The notes under the pieces are model-generated. The model did no database searches. It worked only from the letters and a program-made list of their open reading frames with translations, and was not told where the DNA came from. Shown in pieces: positions 8,737 through 17,365 of a DNA stretch of 64,000 nt (position 1 is the stretch's first letter; every line of letters starts with the position of its first letter). The DNA lies in the NCBI RefSeq assembly GCF_000196615.1, contig NC_014306.1:372001-436000 (forward strand), read 5' to 3'. The stretch comes from Erwinia billingiae Eb661. Its GTDB lineage: Bacteria > Pseudomonadota > Gammaproteobacteria > Enterobacterales > Enterobacteriaceae. A program made the position numbers and the translations under genes.

Positions 8737-9930
8737 GTGTTTCAAAACGTTGATGCCTACGCTGGCGATCCAATTCTCTCCCTGATGGAGACGTTCAAGC
8801 AGGATACCCGACCGCAAAAGGTGAACCTGAGCATCGGCCTGTATTATGACGGCCACGGTGTGATCCCACAGCTGAAAGCCGTGGCGGAGGCGGAAGCGCG
8901 TCTGACGGCCCAGGCACAGAATGCCTCGGTGTACCTGCCGATGGATGGCCTGCCACCTTACCGTAGCGCGGTGGCTCCGTTACTGTTTGGGCAGGATCAC
9001 CCGGCGCTGAAAGCCGGCCGCATCGCCACCATCCAGACGGTGGGCGGCTCTGGCGCGCTGAAAGTCGGTGCAGATTTTCTGAAAACCTACTTCCCTGGCT
9101 CGTCTGTGTGCGTCAGCGATCCGACCTGGGATAACCATGTGGCGATCTTCAGCGGTGCCGGATTCGAAGTCAGCACCTATCCGTGGTACGACGAAGCGAC
9201 CAACGGCGTGAAGTTTGACCAGTTCATGGCCAAGCTGAACACCTTGCCCGCACAGACCATCGTGCTGCTGCACCCGTGCTGCCACAACCCGACCGGTGCC
9301 GACCTGACAAACGCCCAGTGGGACAGCGTGACCGAAGTGCTGAAAACCCGCGATCTTATCCCGTTCCTCGACATCGCCTATCAGGGCTTTGGTGCCGGAA
9401 TGGAAGAAGATGCCTACGCCATCCGCGTTATTGCCGCCGCAGGCTTGCCGGCGCTGGTCAGCAACTCCTTCTCTAAAATCTTCTCGCTGTACGGTGAGCG
9501 CGTTGGCGGTCTGTCAGTGGTCTGTGATGATGCGGAAGAAGCCTCTCGCGTGTTGGGCCAGCTGAAAGCGACCGTACGTCGCAACTACTCCAGCCCACCC
9601 AACTTCGGTGCCCAGGTGGTGTCCTGCGTGCTGAATGATGCTGAACTGAAAGCCAGCTGGCTGGCCGAAGTAGAAGAGATGCGCGTGCGTATCTCCTCTA
9701 TGCGTCAGGCGCTGGTCGACGCGTTGACCCAGGCGATGCCGGGTAAAAGCTTCGACTACCTGCTGAAGCAGCGTGGCATGTTCAGCTACACCGGCCTGAG
9801 CGCAGCACAGGTTGATCGCCTGCGTGAAGAGTTCGGCGTTTACCTGATCGCCAGCGGCCGCATGTGTGTCGCCGGGCTGAACAGCCAAAACGTTCACCAG
9901 GTGGCCGAAGCCATGGCTGCAGTAATGTAA
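8737..9930 (+). CDS. tyrB: Aromatic-amino-acid aminotransferase TyrB
   Basis: A PLP enzyme that transaminates phenylpyruvate, 4-hydroxyphenylpyruvate, oxaloacetate and 2-ketoisocaproate, completing Phe, Tyr and Leu synthesis. The product closely matches E. coli Tyr[21 protein letters not shown] at the start, [27 protein letters not shown], and the PLP-lysine segment [17 protein letters not shown] chose the GTG at 8737 because GGAGA (8724-8728) precedes it and it gives exactly 397 residues, the E. coli length; an in-frame ATG at 8722 would contain the ribosome site. I saw no clear TyrR box. Confidence 0.95.
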   Translation: MFQNVDAYAGDPILSLMETFKQDTRPQKVNLSIGLYYDGHGVIPQLKAVAEAEARLTAQAQNASVYLPMDGLPPYRSAVAPLLFGQDHPALKAGRIATIQTVGGSGALKVGADFLKTYFPGSSVCVSDPTWDNHVAIFSGAGFEVSTYPWYDEATNGVKFDQFMAKLNTLPAQTIVLLHPCCHNPTGADLTNAQWDSVTEVLKTRDLIPFLDIAYQGFGAGMEEDAYAIRVIAAAGLPALVSNSFSKIFSLYGERVGGLSVVCDDAEEASRVLGQLKATVRRNYSSPPNFGAQVVSCVLNDAELKASWLAEVEEMRVRISSMRQALVDALTQAMPGKSFDYLLKQRGMFSYTGLSAAQVDRLREEFGVYLIASGRMCVAGLNSQNVHQVAEAMAAVM

Positions 9931-9968
9931 CTGCACGCCAGCACTCATTGAGTTAAAGGAACAAGACA

Positions 9969-10385
9969 ATGTGGTATCAGCAGACGATTACCTTAAGCCC
10001 CAAATCTCGTGGATTTCATCTGGTTACCGAAGAGATCGTCGACGAGCTGCGGCGCTTAAGCGACGTGCAGGTTGGGCTGCTTCATCTGCTGCTACAACAC
10101 ACCTCCGCGTCTTTGACCCTGAATGAGAATTGCGACCCAACGGTGCGCAGCGATATGGAACAGCATTTCCTGCGCGCCGTGCCGGAAAACGCGCCTTACA
10201 AACACGATTATGAGGGGGCAGATGACATGCCCGCGCATATCAAGTCGTCGCTGTTAGGCACGTCGCTGCTATTGCCCATCAGTCGTGGCCGTTTGATGCT
10301 TGGCACGTGGCAGGGGATCTGGCTCGGTGAGCACCGCGTGCAGGGCGGATCGCGGCAGATTGTTGCCACGCTGCAAGGCGAATAA
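9969..10385 (+). CDS. yjbQ: YjbQ, UPF0047 family protein
   Basis: A 138-residue cytosolic protein of the UPF0047/YjbQ family, for which a weak thiamine-phosphate-synthase-like activity is known from E. coli. Conserved features are [21 protein letters not shown] with the His/Asn/Asp patch, the [14 protein letters not shown] segment and the terminal [23 protein letters not shown] upstream serves as ribosome site. It follows tyrB directly (E. coli has aphA in between) and precedes yjbR. Confidence 0.93.
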   Translation: MWYQQTITLSPKSRGFHLVTEEIVDELRRLSDVQVGLLHLLLQHTSASLTLNENCDPTVRSDMEQHFLRAVPENAPYKHDYEGADDMPAHIKSSLLGTSLLLPISRGRLMLGTWQGIWLGEHRVQGGSRQIVATLQGE

Positions 10386-10475
10386 GTCGTCAGATACGCC
10401 AGATCGCCTATACTCACCTACCAACGCCGGGCAAAAAACCGACAACATTGCCAGGCTGCAAGGAGAATGTAAAAG

Positions 10476-10808
10476 ATGAACGTATCGGATCTTCTGTCTT
10501 ACTGTATGGATAAGCCAGGCGCGGAGCAAAGCGTGCACAGCGACTGGAAAGCGACGCAAATTAAAGTGGATGATGTGCTGTTTGCGCTGGTGCATGAGGT
10601 GGATGGCCGACCGGCCGTGGCGTTGAAAGCCACACCGGCGCTGGCCGATTTACTGCGTGAAGCGCATACCGACGTCCGTCCCAGCGACCATCTGAATAAG
10701 TCGCACTGGAGTACCGTCCTGTTGGACGGCACCTTAAAGGATTCGCAGATCTATTATCTGGTCGATGCCTCGCTGCAAAAAGCGCTGGATACCCGCGGCG
10801 CCCATTAA
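10476..10808 (+). CDS. yjbR: YjbR, MmcQ/YjbR-family DNA-binding-like protein
   Basis: A 110-residue protein of the MmcQ/YjbR (CyaY-like fold) family of unknown function. Typical segments are CMDKPGAEQS, KVDDVLFALVHEVDGRPAVALK and NKSHWSTVLLDGTL. AAGGAGAA lies a few bases upstream. Its stop codon overlaps the stop of the convergent M20 gene in a TTAA shared by both. In E. coli uvrA is the next neighbour; here about 11 kb of accessory genes intervene. Confidence 0.92.
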   Translation: MNVSDLLSYCMDKPGAEQSVHSDWKATQIKVDDVLFALVHEVDGRPAVALKATPALADLLREAHTDVRPSDHLNKSHWSTVLLDGTLKDSQIYYLVDASLQKALDTRGAH

Positions 10809-11929
10809 TACTCAGCCGTTTCCCAGTCAACTATCAGCTGGCCATACAGCCTTTCCGCTTCGGCAAGGCGGCCCAGCAGGCAATACTCATCGGTCTGATG
10901 TGCCATGGTCGGCTCTCCTGGCCCCAAAATAATGCACGGCGGATTGCCCATTGCCGGCAACAGCAACGATGCATCGGTAAAGTAGGGGACGATTTTCGCC
11001 TCAATCGGCTGGTCGTGCAGCGGCTGACAACGCCGATACACGCCGGCAATCCAGCGGTTATCCTCTTCACTCAGCACCGCAGGCAGATCGACCAGCGTGG
11101 ACACCATCACCTTTTCGCCCAGCGTGGTGGTGAGGTTCTGACGGATGGTGGCGTGCTGCAGATTGGGTGCGGTACGAATATCCACATCAAACTGCGTGCG
11201 ATCCGGCACCGAATTAATATTCAGCCCGCCCTGGATGCGGCCAACGTTAATCGTCGGCTTCTTCATCAGTGGATGAGGCGCGCCAGGCGTAAAACTCTGG
11301 ATCTTGCCTAATGCTTCCGCCGCCAGATAAATGGCGTTGATCCCCAGCTCCGGCATCGCGCCGTGCGCCGTTTTGCCCTGCGTTTCGCACCGTAACCACA
11401 ACGCGCCTTTATGCCCAATCACCGGGTAGTTTGCCGTGGGTTCACCGACGATCAATGCGCCCACCGCCGGCAGATCGCCAGCCGAAATCAGCGCTTTCGC
11501 GCCGTCACAGCCGGTTTCTTCTCCGCCGGTGATCAGCAGTACCACGCCTGAACCCTGGCGGATCGCCGCCAGATTGTCCACGCAGGCCACGGCAAAAGCC
11601 GCCACGGCCGCTTTCATATCACTGGCGCCACGACCGTACAGACGATCCCCGTCGATCGACGATCCAAAAGGATCGTGCTGCCAGCGTTGATTGCCCAACG
11701 GCACGGTATCGAGATGGCCGGTGAAGCCCAGCGGATCGCCGGCGGTTTCGCCGACGATCCGCGCGATCAGGTTCACGCGATCCTCACCGAACCCGCTGAG
11801 CGTCACCTCAAAGCCATTGTCCTCCAGCCAGCCGGCAAAAAAGGCCATGCAGGCCGCTTCGTTGCCGGGCGGATTAATGGTATCGAAGCCCAGCAGGCGC
11901 TGGGCAAGCTGAAGCGTTCGATCGGTCAT
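10805..11929 (-). CDS. M20-family amidohydrolase/peptidase (ArgE/DapE type)
   Basis: A 374-residue dinuclear-zinc hydrolase of the ArgE/DapE/CPG2 group, which cleave N-acyl or peptide bonds of amino-acid derivatives. Seen: metal site GHLDTVP (His72, Asp74), bridging Asp and linker in GRGASDMKAAVAAF, the catalytic glutamates in TGGEETGCDGA, GEPTANYPVIGHKG, the dimerisation domain with KTAHGAMPELGINA, and the last ligand His in MAHQTDEY. It is the last gene of the five-gene minus-strand operon starting with the ABC ATPase, 43 bases after the amidotransferase-like gene. Its neighbours argue for catabolism of an imported amide-containing compound rather than arginine synthesis. Substrate unknown. 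Confidence 0.85.
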   Translation of the reverse strand: MTDRTLQLAQRLLGFDTINPPGNEAACMAFFAGWLEDNGFEVTLSGFGEDRVNLIARIVGETAGDPLGFTGHLDTVPLGNQRWQHDPFGSSIDGDRLYGRGASDMKAAVAAFAVACVDNLAAIRQGSGVVLLITGGEETGCDGAKALISAGDLPAVGALIVGEPTANYPVIGHKGALWLRCETQGKTAHGAMPELGINAIYLAAEALGKIQSFTPGAPHPLMKKPTINVGRIQGGLNINSVPDRTQFDVDIRTAPNLQHATIRQNLTTTLGEKVMVSTLVDLPAVLSEEDNRWIAGVYRRCQPLHDQPIEAKIVPYFTDASLLLPAMGNPPCIILGPGEPTMAHQTDEYCLLGRLAEAERLYGQLIVDWETAEY

Positions 11930-11972
11930 GCGCCGGACTCCTCAGGTGGGGACAGCAGGTTAGCCACGGCCA

Positions 11973-12728
11973 TTATGCCTTCTCCGTCAGCCAGTCCAGA
12001 CAGTTGACCCACAGCTGGCGATAGCCCGGCCAGGCGGCAAACTCCGTCGGCAGCCAGTGCGCAGACATATCGCTGGTCCAGACTAACGAGCGCCCTTGTT
12101 GATATTCGCGCACCGCGACCAGAGGATGCTCAGTGCCCGCGATGGTCGCCAGCAGCGTGCCTTCCGGATGCATCTCCACTTCGTTGTAGCCCAGCAGCCA
12201 CGGCCAGTCGCCCGAAATATCGTTGAACACCGCGTGTGACTCTTTGATCTCCGGATAAATGCCTTCCGGCGATTCAATCCGGTCATCCCAGGCCAGGCAG
12301 CGAACCGGCAGTACCTTTTCCACCGCGGTGTTGCGATAGCGCGCGCCACCGTTGATCCCCTGGAAACTGTAATAGCCGCCAATCATCATCAGGCTGCCGC
12401 CGCCGGCAACATAATCGTGGATCAACGCCAGACGATTCGGCGTGCGCTGGCTTTTCAGCCAGGTATCGGGATGCAGCAACAGCGTATTGGCACCGATATC
12501 GGAAAGGATAATCGCATCCCACTCCTGTAAGCCTGCCAGCGTCAGCGGAAAACTCACCGGCGCTTCATGGGCCGGCATATGCGTGATGGCGTAATCGCTG
12601 TCCGCCAGCGCGGTAAGAAAATCGGTGGCACCGTTGTGCCAGGTTGCCGTGGCGAACTGGTCGAAGCCCTTAACGTGTGTCGAGGTGCTGGTCCAGGATT
12701 CACCGACCAGCAGAATTTTCTTTGGCAT
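11973..12728 (-). CDS. Glutamine amidotransferase-like protein (GATase1-like, DUF1355)
   Basis: A 251-residue flavodoxin-like protein of the 'putative glutamine amidotransferase' group related to ThuA. The start KKILLVGESWTSTSTHVKGF, the WDAIILSDIGAN strand and GGSLMMIGGYYSFQGI are typical. At the nucleophile elbow the usual G-C-G of class I amidotransferases is IGGYYSF, so the catalytic cysteine is missing and glutaminase activity is not expected. The family often sits beside ribose-type ABC transporters and sugar-catabolic genes. Here it lies between the phosphotriesterase-related and M20 genes, 12 bases after the former, clearly co-transcribed. A role in carbohydrate or amide processing is inference. 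Confidence 0.75.
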   Translation of the reverse strand: MPKKILLVGESWTSTSTHVKGFDQFATATWHNGATDFLTALADSDYAITHMPAHEAPVSFPLTLAGLQEWDAIILSDIGANTLLLHPDTWLKSQRTPNRLALIHDYVAGGGSLMMIGGYYSFQGINGGARYRNTAVEKVLPVRCLAWDDRIESPEGIYPEIKESHAVFNDISGDWPWLLGYNEVEMHPEGTLLATIAGTEHPLVAVREYQQGRSLVWTSDMSAHWLPTEFAAWPGYRQLWVNCLDWLTEKA

Positions 12729-12740
12729 TATTCTCTCCCT

Positions 12741-13820
12741 TTACCCGCCAAATACGCGCTGCGGGTTAGCAATCATTAATGTTTCAAGCTGCTCACCACT
12801 GACGCCATGGCGGCGCAGACGGGGAACGAAATGTTTAAGGATGTAGCCGTAACCGTGGCCGCCGTAGCGGGTCAGCATGGTTTTGAGAAAAACATCCTGC
12901 GACAGCAGAATTTGCTGAATAAAGCCGTCATCGATCAGCTCGCGGATCGCCCGCGCATTCTCTTCATCAGAAGGCGACTGCGCAGACTCATCGGCGTAGT
13001 AGTAGCTCATGCCGATCATGTCGTATTCCAGAAAGGCACCGCGCTGCGCCAGTTCACGCTGATAACGTTTGTCAGCAAAACTGGGGTTCATATGGCACAG
13101 CACGGTATGACGCAGATCGGCGCCTTCCTGTTCCAGAATATCCAGCACCTTATGGCCCAGTCGTTCCCAACCCGGCAGGTGCACCTCAATCGGCACGCCG
13201 GTTGCCGCGCTGGCCCGGCCGGCGGCCCGCAACGACTTCTCTTCATCGGCGGTGAAGCGGCTGGAAACGCCGATTTCGCCAATCAGACCGGCAATCACCT
13301 CCGGCTTTTCGTCCGCGCCGCCGACATCGTAAATCAGCTTTTCGGTCAGCTGTTCGACGGAGATAGTCTTCACCCATTCGGGATGCGAAGGCTCCAGATA
13401 CAGGCCGGTGCCCATCACGATATTCAGCCCGGTCAGCCGGGAAATGCGTTGCAACGCTTTGGGATCGCGGCCGATGCCAATGTTGGTCGGGTCGATCACC
13501 GTCTGGCCGCCCAGCGCGCGGTACTTCATCAGCTCCTCGATGGCGACATCGACATCAAACAGCTGGCAGTTATCGCGGCTCATCAACGGGTTAAGCGACA
13601 GCTCGCCCAGATTTTCAATTTTGACCGGCATCTCGGCCACATGACGATCGCTACAGCAGCAGGGCGCCACCCACTTGCCGGACGCATCCAGCAGAATGTG
13701 TTCGTGCATCAGCGTCACGCCCATCTCACTCAGCGGCATCGGCCCCAATACGGTCATCACATGGCCACTGCTCACCCCAACGGGCAGGGGATCGGCATGG
13801 CGAAAAATAGACCCTTTCAT
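12741..13820 (-). CDS. Phosphotriesterase-related metal-dependent hydrolase
   Basis: A 359-residue amidohydrolase-superfamily TIM barrel of the PTE/PHP/lactonase group. Metal ligands visible: His39 and His41 in TLMHEHILLD, Glu in GLIGEIGVS at the position of the carbamylated lysine of true phosphotriesterases (E. coli Php also has Glu), then His in IEVHLPGW, His in VLCHMNPSF and Asp in LLSQDVF. A CCC cluster near residues 53-55 is unusual. Members hydrolyse lactones, phosphoesters or N-acyl amino acids; which applies here is unknown. It starts 3 bases after the permease gene and is followed by the amidotransferase-like and M20 genes, so it probably acts on the transported compound or an early intermediate. 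Confidence 0.85.
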   Translation of the reverse strand: MKGSIFRHADPLPVGVSSGHVMTVLGPMPLSEMGVTLMHEHILLDASGKWVAPCCCSDRHVAEMPVKIENLGELSLNPLMSRDNCQLFDVDVAIEELMKYRALGGQTVIDPTNIGIGRDPKALQRISRLTGLNIVMGTGLYLEPSHPEWVKTISVEQLTEKLIYDVGGADEKPEVIAGLIGEIGVSSRFTADEEKSLRAAGRASAATGVPIEVHLPGWERLGHKVLDILEQEGADLRHTVLCHMNPSFADKRYQRELAQRGAFLEYDMIGMSYYYADESAQSPSDEENARAIRELIDDGFIQQILLSQDVFLKTMLTRYGGHGYGYILKHFVPRLRRHGVSGEQLETLMIANPQRVFGG

Positions 13821-13823
13821 CAG

Positions 13824-14834
13824 CTATCCTTTCGAGGGCGCGCGCGCCGGGTTAAGAATGCGGGTGTTCAGCCAAATCGCCAGCAGGATGATGGTGCCGG
13901 TGGCAATCTGGGTATAAAACGGCGAGATATGCGACAGGATCAAACCGTTCTGAATGATGGCAATCGACAGAGCACCCAGCAGCGTGCCGATAATGGTGCC
14001 AAAGCCACCAAACAGGCTGGTACTGCCCAGCACCACCGCGGCAATCACCTGCAATTCAAAGCCTTCGCCCTGGTTTGAGGAACCGCTGCCCAGACGCGCG
14101 GTGATAATCATCCCGGCCAGTGCCGCCGCCATGCCGCTGATCATATAGACGCGCATCGTTACCGCTTTGGTGTTGATCCCGCTGCGGCGTGCGCCTTCGG
14201 TGTTGGCACCAATGGCGGTGACGTAACGGCCAAAGCGCATATGATTCAGCACGATATGACCGACAATCAGCACCACGATGCCAATCAGCGCCGGCATCGG
14301 AATGCCGACAACCCACGCGCGGCCCATCAAGGTAAACGGGCTGTCAGCCGGAATTGGAATCGAATAGCCCTGGGTGATCAGCAGCGCCACCCCGCGCACC
14401 ACCGCCAGCGTGGCGAGGGTGACGATAAAGGCGGGAATGCCTTCGTAAGCAATAAAGAAGCCGTTGATCGCCCCAACCAGCGCGCCGAGCATCAGGCCGC
14501 CAATCAGCACCACCGGCCAGGGCAGTCCCCAGCTCTTCAGGGCAATGGCCGACAGCGCGCCAACCAGCGCCAGCGTGGAGCCGACCGACAGATCGATACC
14601 GCCGGTGGTGATCACCAGCGTCATCGCGGTGGCGACAATCAGCAGCGGGGCGCTCTGACGGATGATATTCAGCCAGTTGGTGCTGCTGAGAAAGTTGCTG
14701 GTGATAAACGAGAACACCACGCAACAGAAGATGAAAAACAGCGCGATACTGACCACGCCAGAATGGCTGTGCAGCAGGCGGCGCGGCAGTGAATGCCGGA
14801 TCATGCGTGTACCGCTTAAATTGATCATACTCAT
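13824..14834 (-). CDS. Ribose-type ABC transporter permease
   Basis: A 336-residue inner-membrane permease of the RbsC/FrcB family with eight to ten helices. The family signature TLVITTGGIDLSVGSTLALVGA is present (in pieces), together with GRYVTAIGANTEGARRSGIN and the AAVVLGSTSLFGGFGTI stretch. I start it at ATG 14834 because GAGG lies 8 bases upstream and this leaves a 10-base gap to the ATPase gene; the open frame continues to 14888. It pairs with the ATPase just upstream and with the periplasmic protein encoded on the other strand at 17.4-18.3 kb. Such importers carry pentoses, hexoses, autoinducer-2, polyols or nucleosides. Confidence 0.9.
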   Translation of the reverse strand: MSMINLSGTRMIRHSLPRRLLHSHSGVVSIALFFIFCCVVFSFITSNFLSSTNWLNIIRQSAPLLIVATAMTLVITTGGIDLSVGSTLALVGALSAIALKSWGLPWPVVLIGGLMLGALVGAINGFFIAYEGIPAFIVTLATLAVVRGVALLITQGYSIPIPADSPFTLMGRAWVVGIPMPALIGIVVLIVGHIVLNHMRFGRYVTAIGANTEGARRSGINTKAVTMRVYMISGMAAALAGMIITARLGSGSSNQGEGFELQVIAAVVLGSTSLFGGFGTIIGTLLGALSIAIIQNGLILSHISPFYTQIATGTIILLAIWLNTRILNPARAPSKG

Positions 14835-14844
14835 CCCGTTTACC

Positions 14845-15627
14845 TCAGTGCGCGGCGGCTGAATGTGCGGTGAATTTCTCGCCGACAATCAGGTTAACGA
14901 TATCGCTGAGGCTGGTATCAGCCACCTGACGATCCGCCACGTTGGTGCCTTCGTACATCACCATGATGCGGTCACAGACCAGGAACAGATCCTGCAAGCG
15001 GTGGGTGACCAGAATAACGCTGACGCCACGCGCGCTGACGCGCCGGATCAGTTCAAGTACCGCTTCCACCTCGGCCACCGCCAGCGCGGCGGTCGGTTCG
15101 TCCATGATCAGCACCTTTGGCTCGAAGGCGGCCGCGCGAGCAATGGCAATCGCCTGGCGCTGACCGCCGGAGAGATTGCGCACCAGCAGGCGGGTATCCG
15201 GAATCGAAATGCCCAATCCTTTCAGCATTTCCCGCGCATCGGCATGCATTTTTGCCTGGTCGAGAAACGGGATGCCCAGCAGATGCTTCAGCGGTTCGCG
15301 GCCCATAAACAGATTGCCGGCCACGTCAACGGTGTCGCACAGCGACAGATCCTGATAAACCATTTCGATATGACACCGGCGGGCGTCCGCCGGATTGGTA
15401 AAGTGCATCTCTTCACCATCAATGCGGATCGCGCCGCTGGTGGGCACCACCGCGCCGGAAAGCACTTTGGTCAGCGTGGATTTCCCCGCGCCGTTATCAC
15501 CCACCAGGCCCAACACTTCACCCGGCGCCAGCTTGAGGTTCACCCCGCGCAGCGAGCGGATCGCGCCGTAGGTCTTGGTGATATTGACCATTTCTACCCG
15601 CGCTCTGGCAGGCTGTGGCTGTTGCAT
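14845..15627 (-). CDS. Ribose-type ABC transporter ATP-binding protein (single domain)
   Basis: A 260-residue cytoplasmic ATPase. Walker A is GDNGAGKST, the Q-loop VYQDLSL, the signature LSGGQRQAIAIARA, Walker B VLIMDEPTAAL and the H-loop VTHR. It has only one nucleotide-binding domain, as in rhizobial FrcA, whereas RbsA-type subunits have two. The start at 15627 is preceded by GGGAG six bases away; the frame stays open to 15780 without similarity. It is the first gene of the operon ATPase-permease-hydrolase-amidotransferase-like-M20, and two palindromic operators lie in the 370 bases upstream. Confidence 0.9.
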   Translation of the reverse strand: MQQPQPARARVEMVNITKTYGAIRSLRGVNLKLAPGEVLGLVGDNGAGKSTLTKVLSGAVVPTSGAIRIDGEEMHFTNPADARRCHIEMVYQDLSLCDTVDVAGNLFMGREPLKHLLGIPFLDQAKMHADAREMLKGLGISIPDTRLLVRNLSGGQRQAIAIARAAAFEPKVLIMDEPTAALAVAEVEAVLELIRRVSARGVSVILVTHRLQDLFLVCDRIMVMYEGTNVADRQVADTSLSDIVNLIVGEKFTAHSAAAH

Positions 15628-15736
15628 CGTTGACTCCCATCGCAGTTCGTTTATGAGGGAAAACCCTCTCGCCAGACATCGATTACCCGGGACGGTGATG
15701 GCCGAAAAGGGTTCCGCTGGTCGCGGTCTACTTCTT

Positions 15737-15750
15737 GTAAACCGGTTTAC
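15737..15750. promoter_or_regulatory. LacI-type operator 1, GTAAACCGGTTTAC
   Basis: A perfect 14-bp palindrome with a central CG step, the hallmark of LacI/PurR-family operators. It lies 110 bases upstream of the ATPase start, adjacent to the gene for a LacI-family repressor, and an identical 14-mer occurs 170 bp away. Confidence 0.82.
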
Positions 15751-15905
15751 CTGAACAGCGGAACTGTCTCCAGTGCACATCGGGACAAAACGCTAACTAT
15801 TTGTTCGCCACTGATGACTAAGCAGCTTCCATGCCAGGCTTGTGAGGAGGGCGGAGAGAGGATTTCTAATTGGCTGTAATCTAATAGGATAATTTTAAAT
15901 GTATC

Positions 15906-15921
15906 GGTAAACCGGTTTACC
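15906..15921. promoter_or_regulatory. LacI-type operator 2, GGTAAACCGGTTTACC
   Basis: A perfect 16-bp palindrome containing the same core as operator 1, centred exactly 170 bp from it, about 16 helical turns. Two in-phase identical sites between lacI-type gene and target operon suggest repression by looping (inference). The 15628-15997 gap contains no coding sequence I can support. Confidence 0.82.
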
Positions 15922-15997
15922 CGATGGCTCATCGCCTGAAAGGGTTGAACAGTTTTTGCGCCAAAGTTGTGCGATTACTGCGCCATTTTGGACCGGG

Positions 15998-17011
15998 CTA
16001 ACGTGATTGAATGGAATCGCGTCCAATCCAGGTGACCGGCAGGCGGGTTTCGGCAGGGACATTTTCCTCGCCTTTTAGCAGCCGCAGCATCAGGCTGACC
16101 GCGGTTCTGCCCAGTTCCCGTGCGGGTTGGCGAATGGTGGAAATGCGCGGTTGGGTGAAATCGGCGTAGCTGGCGTCATCGAAGCCAACCAGCGATAAAT
16201 CCTCTGGTGCACGCAGGCCCAGTTCCCGCAAACCATCTAACAAACCGAGCACCAGAAAATCACTGGCGGCAAAGATCGCCGTCGGGCGGATCGCCTTGCT
16301 GAACAGCGTGTGCAGCGCCTGCTGACCGAACTCGCGCTGATATTCGCCGTACATCACCCACTCTGGCGGACAGTGTAAACCGGCCTGCGCCAGCGCGGTG
16401 CAAAAACCCTGGTAACGTTCGCGCACGCTCATCAGCTCATCGGGCCCGCCGATAAAGGCGATCTGCTGGTGGCCAGCGGCAATCAGCTGCTGGGTGGCGA
16501 TAAAGCCACCCTGAACGTTGTCGGCAAACACCTTTGGTACCTTGCTGCCGGGGATATCTTCATCCAGCAGGACAATGCGCTGATGGCGCTGGATCTCACG
16601 ACATAACAGGCCGTTATCCGGGCGGTTAGTGGTAAACAGCAGGCCATCAACCTGGCAGGTATCCAGCCAGCGAATAAACTGCGTCTCTTTTTCGGGATTG
16701 TTCCGGGTGATGCACAGCACCAGGCTGTAACCGTGTTCGAAAGCGGCTTCTTCTGCCGCATCGGCCAGTTCGGCAAAGAAGGGGTTGGTAATATCCGGCA
16801 GCACCAGGCCGAGCGTTTCGCTACCGCCTTTACTCAGCCGGCGGGCGAGGCTGTTTCCGCGATAATCCAGCTCGGCAATCGCGGATTCAATGCGCGCAAT
16901 GGTCTCTTGTGGCAGCACAATACTGTTGTTCAGATAGCGGGAAACCGTCGCTTTCGACAGTCCCGCATGGGATGCCACATCGGAGAGCAAAACGCGTTTT
17001 TTAATCATCAT
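15998..17011 (-). CDS. LacI-family transcriptional repressor of the catabolic island
   Basis: A 337-residue repressor with an N-terminal helix-turn-helix (LLSDVASHAGLSKATVSRYL, then the hinge helix around NSLARRLSKG) and a periplasmic-binding-protein-like effector domain (LGLVLPDITNPFFAELADAA, IAFIGGPDEL, IFAASDFLVLGLL, LVGFDDASYADF). It resembles GntR/RbsR-type members. Start choice is uncertain: tandem ATGs at 17011 and 17008 and a GTG at 17020. It sits between the minus-strand transport/hydrolase operon and the divergent binding-protein gene, ideally placed to control both; the palindromes at 15737 and 15906 are its probable sites. Confidence 0.9.
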   Translation of the reverse strand: MMIKKRVLLSDVASHAGLSKATVSRYLNNSIVLPQETIARIESAIAELDYRGNSLARRLSKGGSETLGLVLPDITNPFFAELADAAEEAAFEHGYSLVLCITRNNPEKETQFIRWLDTCQVDGLLFTTNRPDNGLLCREIQRHQRIVLLDEDIPGSKVPKVFADNVQGGFIATQQLIAAGHQQIAFIGGPDELMSVRERYQGFCTALAQAGLHCPPEWVMYGEYQREFGQQALHTLFSKAIRPTAIFAASDFLVLGLLDGLRELGLRAPEDLSLVGFDDASYADFTQPRISTIRQPARELGRTAVSLMLRLLKGEENVPAETRLPVTWIGRDSIQSR

Positions 17012-17105
17012 GCCGGCCACATCAGAAAAAGAAGGGTATCTGTAACATAGTTAAGCGCCGCTGTTATACCCTTTTCGCTGCAATTCGCGCTGGCAAAAAT
17101 AGCGC

Positions 17106-17137
17106 TTGACAAAAAAACGGCCAGAGAGAATTGTAAT
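17106..17137 (+). promoter_or_regulatory. Putative promoter of the binding-protein gene
   Basis: TTGACA (17106-17111) is a perfect -35 box. TGTAAT (17132-17137) is a near-consensus -10 but the spacing of 20 is long. An imperfect operator half CAGTTTAC (17141-17148) follows, 7 of 8 bases like the half-site of the two palindromes, which could bring this promoter under the same repressor. The leader from here to the start codon is about 230 bases. Confidence 0.4.
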
Positions 17138-17365
17138 AGGCAGTTTACCTGCATGACCCGGGAAGAGATTCCCACCCGTTTAAGAGACATTTTATCCCTG
17201 CACCGAAATGGACCGGCTGCCTAAATGTTTTTTTCACGGTTTCACCTTAACGCCCCCATTTCTACCGGGTGTTTACGCCATCACGCTACTATTTGCCCTG
17301 CCATCCATAATTCCGCCCGGTGTATTTTACGCCGAGGTAGAGATTTAATCCCATTGAGGATCATG

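Noticed and set aside
12807..14078. Long open frame of 423 codons on the plus strand
   Set aside because: It lies antisense to the well-supported hydrolase and permease genes, is full of His, Gln and Arg codons typical of a GC-rich shadow, and has no recognisable domain.
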